Shown piece after piece: positions 8,002-13,330 of a stretch of DNA of 20,828 nt. The stretch spans positions 1-20,828 of the forward strand of contig CAYMFD010000068.1 of assembly GCA_964389475.1 (NCBI GenBank). The letters are read 5' to 3'. The notes under the pieces were generated by a model. It had not been told where the DNA came from and did not search any database. It saw nothing but the letters and a program-made list of their open reading frames with translations. The translations under genes and the position numbers were made by a program. Source of the stretch: CAYMFD01 sp964389475. Lineage in GTDB: Bacteria > Bacteroidota > Bacteroidia > Chitinophagales > Saprospiraceae. Numbering within the stretch: position 1 is the stretch's first letter; the number at the start of each line of letters is the position of its first letter.

Positions 8002-9012
8002 ATGATTACAGCCATCTCCCCTATTGACGGACGATATGCTAGCAAGACGGCATCGCTCACAGACTATTTCTCAGAGCTCGCTCTGATCAAGTATCGAATA
8101 CGGATAGAGGTCCTATACTTTAAGGCGCTAGTAGATATAGGTCTCCCCCAGCTGGCGGCTTTCCCTAGACCTGTATATGATCAACTAGACAAGATCTGGC
8201 AGGACTTTACTGAGTCTGATGGCGCAGAAGTCAAGGCGATAGAAAAGACGACAAATCATGATGTCAAGGCGGTTGAGTACTTCATCAAAGCTAAATTTGA
8301 TGAGCTAGGCGTGAGCCAGTACAAGGAGTTCATCCACTTTGGGTTGACCTCGCAAGACATCAATAATACGGCGACTCCCCTACTCATTAAGGAAGCCCTT
8401 GAGGAAGTACTACTGCCCAGTTTTGAAGCTGTTGTCAACCGTATCAAGGAGCTCGCCCAGGAGTACGCAGGCATACCTATGCTCGCCAAGACGCATGGAC
8501 AGCCCGCCTCTCCGACTACCATGGGTAAGGAGTGGATGGTATATATAGAGCGGATCGAGGACGAGCTCGCACTACTAGACCAGCTGCAGCTCAAGGCCAA
8601 ATTCGGTGGCGCCACCGGTAACTATAATGCACATAAGGTCACCTATCCCGATATAGACTGGCGAGGCTTTGGTGATCACTTTGTCAATGATACGCTAGGG
8701 CTCAAGCGTTCGTTTTACACGACACAGATAGCCCACTATGATGATATCGGTGCCCTATGCCATGGCTGCAGTCGTATCAATACGATCTTNNNNNNNNNNN
8801 NNNNNNNNNNNNNNNNNNNNNNNNNNNNNNNNNNNNNNNNNNNNNNNNNNNNNNNNNNNNNNNNNNNNNNNNNNNNNNNNNNNNNNNNNAGGGGCAAGGC
8901 TAGTATCGGTGAGAATGACATCAGCACCTTCATCGATGGCCTAGCGGTCTCTGCGGATATCAAAGCAGAGATGCATGCCATCACTCCTAGCACCTACGTC
9001 GGCTACTGGTAG
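8002..9012 (+). CDS. purB: Adenylosuccinate lyase (interrupted by assembly gap)
   Basis: PurB acts twice in purine synthesis, cleaving SAICAR and adenylosuccinate with release of fumarate. The visible N-terminal part (262 residues before the Ns) contains SPIDGRYA, EKTTNHDVKAVEYF, EFIHFGLTSQDIN, KTHGQPASPTTMGKE (with the catalytic His) and GGATGNYNAHK. After the gap, RGKASIGENDISTFIDGLA through TPSTYVGYW and a stop match the C-terminus of the E. coli-type enzyme. The two parts lie in the same frame across the 100 N only because the placeholder length permits it. By comparison with E. coli PurB about 140 residues are absent, including the signature loop GSSTMPHKVNP. The gene is probably intact in the organism. 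It starts 3 bp after ppk1. Confidence 0.93.
   Translation: MITAISPIDGRYASKTASLTDYFSELALIKYRIRIEVLYFKALVDIGLPQLAAFPRPVYDQLDKIWQDFTESDGAEVKAIEKTTNHDVKAVEYFIKAKFDELGVSQYKEFIHFGLTSQDINNTATPLLIKEALEEVLLPSFEAVVNRIKELAQEYAGIPMLAKTHGQPASPTTMGKEWMVYIERIEDELALLDQLQLKAKFGGATGNYNAHKVTYPDIDWRGFGDHFVNDTLGLKRSFYTTQIAHYDDIGALCHGCSRINTIXXXXXXXXXXXXXXXXXXXXXXXXXXXXXXXXXXRGKASIGENDISTFIDGLAVSADIKAEMHAITPSTYVGYW
8790..8889. other. Assembly gap (100 N placeholder)
   Basis: Exactly 100 N, the usual scaffold placeholder for a gap of unknown size. From the purB alignment to E. coli PurB the missing sequence should be roughly 420-430 bp if the gene is collinear. Confidence 0.98.
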
Positions 9013-9045
9013 TCTTGGCTGGCGCATGTCCCTGCCACGACAGAG

Positions 9046-9219
9046 AGATAAGTACAGATATGTAGATTTATATCTGTACTTATCTATATAAATACCATAC
9101 TTAAGTACAGATAAGAAATCCTATATCTGTACTTAACTCCTATTAAAGACACTTAAGTACAGATATAATAATCTATATTTGTACTTAAATATCAATATAG
9201 AGGCGATAAGTACAGGTGT
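9046..9219. repeat. Array of 3.5 regularly spaced palindromes upstream of the ATPase gene
   Basis: The octamer AAGTACAG starts at 9050, 9103, 9155 and 9208 (steps 53, 52, 53). Its reverse complement CTGTACTT starts at 9074 and 9127, and as TTGTACTT at 9179, always 24 bp after the partner. Each full site is AAGTACAG-N16-CTGTACTT with extra flanking pairing: arms of 16 bp at 9046-9061/9070-9085, 13 bp at 9101-9113/9124-9136, and 15 bp with one mismatch at 9153-9167/9174-9188. The last half-site (GATAAGTACAGGTGT, 9205-9219) ends 3 bases before the start codon. The sequences between sites are AT-rich and not conserved. The array fills most of the 210-bp gap between purB and the ATPase gene. Confidence 0.9.
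9174..9181 (+). promoter_or_regulatory. Predicted -7 element inside the third palindrome
   Basis: TATATTTG is a perfect match to the Bacteroidota -7 consensus TAnnTTTG. The corresponding position in palindromes 1 and 2 reads TATATCTG (9069-9076, 9122-9129), so a single C-to-T change makes this arm the promoter. Transcription would start near 9188, giving a leader of about 35 bases that carries the fourth half-site. I see no good -33 TTTG. Confidence 0.5.
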
Positions 9220-9222
9220 AGT

Positions 9223-10632
9223 ATGATAGGAAGAACGCAGGAAACCAATCACCTCAAGCGTCTATTGACGAAGGACAGGTCGAGCTTTGTAGTCGTCTCA
9301 GGCAGAAGGCGGATCGGCAAGACCTACCTCATAGACCAACTCTACTCGGACAACTACTGCCTAGCCATTACGGGTATAGAAGATGCAGAGATGCCTATAC
9401 AGATACGCAACTTCACACAAAAGCTAGCGGAGTATTCGGACATCCCTATTGTTACACCACCTAGCAACTGGCAAGAAGTCTTTCTACTCACCAAGGAATA
9501 CCTACAGCGTCTACCCAAGCGCAAAAAGCAGGTAATATTCATCGATGAATTACCCTGGATGGCCACCGCTAGATCGGGATTTATCCAATTGCTAGCCCAC
9601 CTATGGAACGACTACCTATCTAAGCATAAGCACTTTATACTCATCGTATGTGGATCAGCGACATCGTGGATAGACAAGCGTATCATCAAAGATCGAGGTG
9701 GTTTTCACAATCGTGTCACCGACCATATCAAGCTACAGCCATTTACACTGACCGAGAGCGAGGCCTTCCTACAGGCCAAAAAGATAAGGCTGACCAAGAG
9801 CAATATCGCTGAGCTCTACATGACGCTGGGCGGTGTACCCTACTACCTCGAGATGGTAGAGCGAGGAGAGAGTGTAGCTCAGACCATAAGTCGCCTCTGC
9901 TTTGACAAAGGAGGAGCTCTACGTCAGGAGTATCGCAATCTCTACAGAGCAGTATTTGACAATGCCGATGACCACGAGGCCGTAGTCGCGACACTAGCTA
10001 CCAGCAGGCAGGGTATGACTAGGAAACAACTCATCGAAAAGTCCAAGGTAAAAGCAGGTGGACCGATCACCCGAGTACTCAACGACCTCTCCCAAACAGG
10101 CTTCATCACAGAACAGACACCACTCTTTAAGAAACAACGAGGCACTATATACAGACTTGTGGACGAGTATTCCATCTTCTACCATAGGTTTATAAAGCCC
10201 GGCTCTAAGAAAAAGTGGACAACTACCCAGGCCACACAACCCTACAAAATCTGGCTAGGCTATGCTTTTGAGAATCTCTGTCTCAGACATATGGACAAGA
10301 TCAAAGCCAGCCTAGGCATAGCAGGCATAGACGCTACATCTGGCAGCTATCGATATGCCGGCGACGATGTACAGCCTGACATCCAAGTCGACATCCTTAT
10401 CGATCGCAGCGATTACGCCATCACTCTCTGCGAATGCAAGTACCACACCACCCCACTCGCACTCACCAGCAGCGATGCCCGCCACCTGCAGCAACGCAAG
10501 CATGTCCTCCAGCAAGTCACCAAGACGAAAAAGAACCTCTTTACGACCCTCATTACCAACCATGCCCCCATAAAAAACGAACACTACCTAGAGGCCGTCG
10601 ACAAGGTCGTACTGCTAGAGGATCTTTTCTGA
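9223..10632 (+). CDS. AAA ATPase with C-terminal PD-(D/E)XK-like (DUF234) domain
   Basis: A 469-residue protein of the archaeal-type ATPase_2 plus DUF234 architecture. The N-terminal P-loop NTPase has Walker A GRRRIGKT (27-34), Walker B VIFIDE (104-109) and a sensor-like CGSATSWI (143-150). A winged-helix-like region (about 250-320, with MTRKQLIEKSKV and GFITEQTPLF) follows. The C-terminal domain carries the nuclease-fold pattern: E350 in YAFENLC, D390 in IQVDILID and ECK at 404-406. The family is widespread in archaea and Bacteroidota, often in several scattered copies, and its function is poorly known. The ATG at 9223 sits directly on the core domain, with no Shine-Dalgarno; the last palindrome half-site occupies that place. 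A toxin-antitoxin pair follows 88 bp downstream. Confidence 0.88.
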   Translation: MIGRTQETNHLKRLLTKDRSSFVVVSGRRRIGKTYLIDQLYSDNYCLAITGIEDAEMPIQIRNFTQKLAEYSDIPIVTPPSNWQEVFLLTKEYLQRLPKRKKQVIFIDELPWMATARSGFIQLLAHLWNDYLSKHKHFILIVCGSATSWIDKRIIKDRGGFHNRVTDHIKLQPFTLTESEAFLQAKKIRLTKSNIAELYMTLGGVPYYLEMVERGESVAQTISRLCFDKGGALRQEYRNLYRAVFDNADDHEAVVATLATSRQGMTRKQLIEKSKVKAGGPITRVLNDLSQTGFITEQTPLFKKQRGTIYRLVDEYSIFYHRFIKPGSKKKWTTTQATQPYKIWLGYAFENLCLRHMDKIKASLGIAGIDATSGSYRYAGDDVQPDIQVDILIDRSDYAITLCECKYHTTPLALTSSDARHLQQRKHVLQQVTKTKKNLFTTLITNHAPIKNEHYLEAVDKVVLLEDLF

Positions 10633-10676
10633 CACCTTTCCTTAAGATCGAGTATCGGGACGACGAAAGCAAGCTA

Positions 10677-10713
10677 AGTAATAATTGTACATTTGTATTG
10701 TACAATTATTACT
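10677..10713. promoter_or_regulatory. Perfect 15-bp inverted repeat, predicted Phd operator
   Basis: AGTAATAATTGTACA (10677-10691) and TGTACAATTATTACT (10699-10713) are exact reverse complements around a 7-base centre. The element ends 7 bases before the antitoxin start. Toxin-antitoxin operons of this class are commonly repressed by the antitoxin or its complex binding a palindrome over the promoter, and this site fits that role. Confidence 0.7.
10688..10695 (+). promoter_or_regulatory. Predicted -7 element of the phd-vapC operon
   Basis: TACATTTG matches TAnnTTTG exactly and straddles the left arm and centre of the 15-bp inverted repeat. The implied start near 10702 leaves about 19 bases of leader before the ATG at 10721. 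No clear -33 element is seen. Confidence 0.5.
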
Positions 10714-10720
10714 ATGCGTT

Positions 10721-11035
10721 ATGACTCTCAAAGTTCCCATATCTGACCTACGGTCTAATCTCAAACAATACTTGTCAAAAGTATTGGCAGGTAGCGTAGT
10801 AGCATTAACTAAGCACGGTAAAGTAGTAGCCTATCTACAACCAGCTAGTGCCGTAGAGGCTCAGTTATCAGATGATTATGATGCGCGGTTAAAAGCTTAC
10901 CAGGATGGTGGTATCGTCTTTCATGATGATATTGTAAATGCTCCACTTAAGCAATATGACTATATAGACTCAGACGTCTTAGATGACGTCAATATAGCAG
11001 CTGAACCTAATCAAGCAGACGATGCTGATTATTGA
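10721..11035 (+). CDS. Phd/YefM-family antitoxin
   Basis: A 104-residue antitoxin. The N-terminal Phd/YefM DNA-binding fold is recognisable from VPISDLRSNLKQYLSKV (4-20) and VVALTKHGKVVAYLQP. The C-terminal part is strongly acidic and probably disordered (DVLDDVN to the end), as expected for the toxin-neutralising segment. I chose the ATG at 10721 because upstream in-frame codons would extend into the inverted repeat with a hydrophobic stretch unlike the family. The last 14 bases overlap the start of the PIN toxin gene, the classic antitoxin-first arrangement with coupled translation. By eye the coding sequence is more AT-rich than neighbouring housekeeping genes, consistent with acquisition by transfer. 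Confidence 0.88.
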   Translation: MTLKVPISDLRSNLKQYLSKVLAGSVVALTKHGKVVAYLQPASAVEAQLSDDYDARLKAYQDGGIVFHDDIVNAPLKQYDYIDSDVLDDVNIAAEPNQADDADY

Positions 11036-11414
11036 CACCCACTATCTATTGTGGGATATGGCGGGTCATCACAGATTTACAAAAGACACGGAGGCATTAC
11101 TAACAAGAAACGCAGGTCAGTGCTATGTGTCAAGTATCTCATGGTGGGAGATAGCGATGCTGGTGGGCAAGCAAAAAATAAGCTTGCCAGTACCGACTGA
11201 CGTCTTCATCGATGATATGATCAAGAAACGTCAACTGCAAGTGGTCGACATTACTCCATCAATAGCGGCAAGATGTGGGGTTCTGGCCTCGAGCATGCAT
11301 GGTGACCCAGCTGATAGAATCATTGCTGCCACTGCTATAACCATGCAGATTCCTCTTTTGACTGCTGATCACAAGTTACATGGCCTCGATGGCCTTAGGA
11401 TAGTTGCTTTATAG
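11022..11414 (+). CDS. vapC: VapC-type PIN-domain toxin ribonuclease
   Basis: A 130-residue PIN domain, a Mg-dependent endoribonuclease that in VapC toxins usually cleaves tRNA or rRNA. The acidic active-site set is complete: D5 (LIIDTHYLLW), E43 (SSISWWEIAML), D95 and D98 (HGDPADRIIAATA), and D116 (LLTADHKL). The overall pattern fits the PIN subgroup typically paired with Phd-like antitoxins. It overlaps the antitoxin gene by 14 bp and ends 92 bp before the DUF1569 start. With all catalytic residues present the toxin is predicted to be functional; the RNA target is unknown. Confidence 0.92.
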   Translation: MLIIDTHYLLWDMAGHHRFTKDTEALLTRNAGQCYVSSISWWEIAMLVGKQKISLPVPTDVFIDDMIKKRQLQVVDITPSIAARCGVLASSMHGDPADRIIAATAITMQIPLLTADHKLHGLDGLRIVAL

Positions 11415-11440
11415 GCGCTAGGGTGTTACCATAAAAATGA

Positions 11441-11471
11441 TTGCATCTACGAACTAGCCTTTGTACTTTTA
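11441..11471 (+). promoter_or_regulatory. Possible promoter for the DUF1569 gene
   Basis: TTG (11441-11443) lies 20 bases before TACTTTTA (11464-11471), close to the Bacteroidota -33/-7 layout with one mismatch in the -7 box. The implied start is about 30 bases before the ATG at 11507. Confidence 0.3.
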
Positions 11472-11506
11472 ATATCCTAGAAGCAAAACAACGAAAAAGC
11501 ATAACT

Positions 11507-11965
11507 ATGACGTACGGAGATATCTATAGTACAGAAGGTGTACAATCAATCACAGACCGCATCAACAAACTCACCGCCACTACCACCGCGCAATGGGGTA
11601 AAATGAATGTTGCACAGATGCTAGCCCACCTCAACGTAGCCTATGAGATGGATCATGATGACATACATCCCAGACCTAATGCAATTGCGAGGTTTATGCT
11701 TAAGGCATTTGTCAAGGGAGCCGTATGCGGACCCAAGCCCTATGCCAAGAGTACGCGTACAGCACCTCAGTTTGTGATCTCCGATACTAGAGATTTTAAC
11801 GTGGAGAAAGGCCGCTTACTCGCTTACATCGAGCGAACTGCAGCTGCAGGCCGAGCTGGCTACGAAGGCAAAGAAAACCAGAGCTTTGGTAAACTGACTG
11901 CTGACGAGTGGAATACGATGTATGCTAAGCACCTCGATCACCACCTACAACAATTCGGCGTCTAG
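11507..11965 (+). CDS. DUF1569 (DinB-like four-helix) protein
   Basis: A 152-residue protein of the DUF1569 family in the DinB/YfiT-like four-helix metal-binding superfamily. The N-terminal pattern QWGKMNVAQMLAHLN (29-43) and the C-terminal KHLDHHLQQFG (141-151) are typical. H41 and the C-terminal histidines (H142, H145, H146) are candidate metal ligands. No reaction is established for the family; thiol-dependent transfer has been proposed for relatives. I used the ATG at 11507 because an upstream TTG extension (from 11441) adds 22 residues unlike the family and would cover the probable promoter. The gene ends 23 bp from the convergent hydroxylase gene. Confidence 0.8.
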   Translation: MTYGDIYSTEGVQSITDRINKLTATTTAQWGKMNVAQMLAHLNVAYEMDHDDIHPRPNAIARFMLKAFVKGAVCGPKPYAKSTRTAPQFVISDTRDFNVEKGRLLAYIERTAAAGRAGYEGKENQSFGKLTADEWNTMYAKHLDHHLQQFGV

Positions 11966-11988
11966 CCCTAGCGAACAAAGGTATCTTA

Positions 11989-13257
11989 TCACGCTGCAGC
12001 TGACAAAGGCTGCACGACAGGCCTCCACCTCGTATAAACGAGGATGGTCCCACCTAGACTTACGGTCAAGTACGCCAGCACGGGCATGGTAACATCTACG
12101 CCTACTTGCGTATACCATCCTCCCAGGTGCAGCATCAAGCAGATGGCTGTCACGGCCTTGACGACCTCTACCAAGACACTCTCGACACTACCATCCATCA
12201 TCTCGGTGTAGGCATAGATACTCAGTATGAGCCAGCCGCCGTATGCGAGTAAGTAAACGAAGGAGTAGTGACCGATCGCCTGAAAAAAGTGCATCAATAT
12301 CGCTACATGTACAATCAGCTGAAACCAGGCCCACACCTTTACACCCAGCACGGCATGGGTATCATACTTCTCCTGCTCACTAGCATGCACGGTATATGGG
12401 ACCGGATGTTGCTCTTCCTGATCTTGTGGTCTCCAGCCTGTCGGCATAAACCATAGCAGTAACTTATCTGACCACTTATCCGCTCGCAGCGAATCCTTGG
12501 CAAGGATGAAAAAATGCTGAAAATTTATCTTAACGGGATTCCAAGTATTGGGCTGTCGTCTGATACCATACACTGGCGGATCTGATCGTAGCTCTGGCTG
12601 AAAAGTCCCGAACAGCTTATCCCACACAATAAAGACCTGACTAAAATTACGATCCATGTAGCGATCATTGATAGCGTGATGGACTCGGTGATGACTAGGC
12701 GTAACCAAGATGGATTCTAACCAGCCCATCTTATCGATCAAGGTGGTGTGATACCAAAACTGGGCAAAAAGATGGAGCGGCGCTACAATAGCCACCACTT
12801 TAGCTGGGACGCCAATCAGTGCCATGGGCAGGTACAGGAAGAAAAACACACCAAAGATTATAGATACATTTTGCCGTAAGGCACATGCCAGATTAAACTC
12901 CTCGCTACTATGATGGATCAGATGCCTCGACCAAAACACATTAATCGCATGCTCCCACCTATGAGACCAGTAACCCGCAAAATCTTTTCCCACAAAAGCT
13001 ACTAGATAGATCCACCACGGCGACGACTGCCACTCCCACACCGCTAAGTATTCTACCATTACCTCGTAGCTCAGTATCACCACCGTGAGGCCTAGTATGT
13101 CCTTTATCACATTGGTAATACCACTAGAAATGCTACTGATACTATCAAAGCTGCGTATGACCTGCTTACCCATCTTAGCTCCGGCAATAGCCTCTATCAG
13201 TATCAGGCCTATAAAGCCTGGAATCGCGTATTGTAAAACAGCTGCATAAGTTTCCAT
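11989..13257 (-). CDS. Membrane fatty-acid-hydroxylase superfamily protein, alkylglycerol-monooxygenase-like
   Basis: A 422-residue integral membrane di-iron enzyme. The histidine clusters are HRWEH (99-103), HLIHHSSEEFN (112-122), H162, WYHT (H170) and HHRVHH (189-194). The stretch HHSSEEFNLACALRQ, then TPSHHRVHHAIN and FIVWDKLFGTFQPE, resembles animal alkylglycerol monooxygenase (AGMO, TMEM195) more than sterol desaturases. AGMO cleaves ether lipids to a fatty aldehyde and glycerol derivative using O2 and tetrahydrobiopterin. A C-terminal region with several further hydrophobic segments (about 325-415) follows, as in AGMO. I chose the ATG at 13257 because the longer frame (to 13329) adds a weak extension across the leuS promoter. 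The gene is divergent from leuS. The fold is clear; the substrate is inferred. Confidence 0.85.
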   Translation of the reverse strand: METYAAVLQYAIPGFIGLILIEAIAGAKMGKQVIRSFDSISSISSGITNVIKDILGLTVVILSYEVMVEYLAVWEWQSSPWWIYLVAFVGKDFAGYWSHRWEHAINVFWSRHLIHHSSEEFNLACALRQNVSIIFGVFFFLYLPMALIGVPAKVVAIVAPLHLFAQFWYHTTLIDKMGWLESILVTPSHHRVHHAINDRYMDRNFSQVFIVWDKLFGTFQPELRSDPPVYGIRRQPNTWNPVKINFQHFFILAKDSLRADKWSDKLLLWFMPTGWRPQDQEEQHPVPYTVHASEQEKYDTHAVLGVKVWAWFQLIVHVAILMHFFQAIGHYSFVYLLAYGGWLILSIYAYTEMMDGSVESVLVEVVKAVTAICLMLHLGGWYTQVGVDVTMPVLAYLTVSLGGTILVYTRWRPVVQPLSAAA

Positions 13258-13299
13258 ATATGATAGCGTCGAATTAGTGAGGACTTTCGCTAGGCATAG

Positions 13300-13307
13300 T
13301 ACCTTTG
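13300..13307 (+). promoter_or_regulatory. Predicted -7 element of leuS
   Basis: TACCTTTG is a perfect TAnnTTTG match 23 bases before the leuS ATG, in the 73-bp divergent gap. The predicted start is near 13314. The -33 region (TTAG near 13274) is weak. Confidence 0.45.
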
Positions 13308-13330
13308 TCCACCAATAAAAATAAACCAAA

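Noticed and set aside
9050..9219. CRISPR array or tandem RNA hairpins before the ATPase gene
   Set aside because: The conserved part is a split dyad with 16 variable central bases and no repeat-spacer structure. The predicted transcript start (about 9188) lies downstream of the full hairpins, so DNA sites are more likely.
10434..10724. Open frame across the end of the ATPase gene and the Phd operator
   Set aside because: It is out of frame with the ATPase, low in complexity, and covers the regulatory palindrome; there is no sign of a real product.
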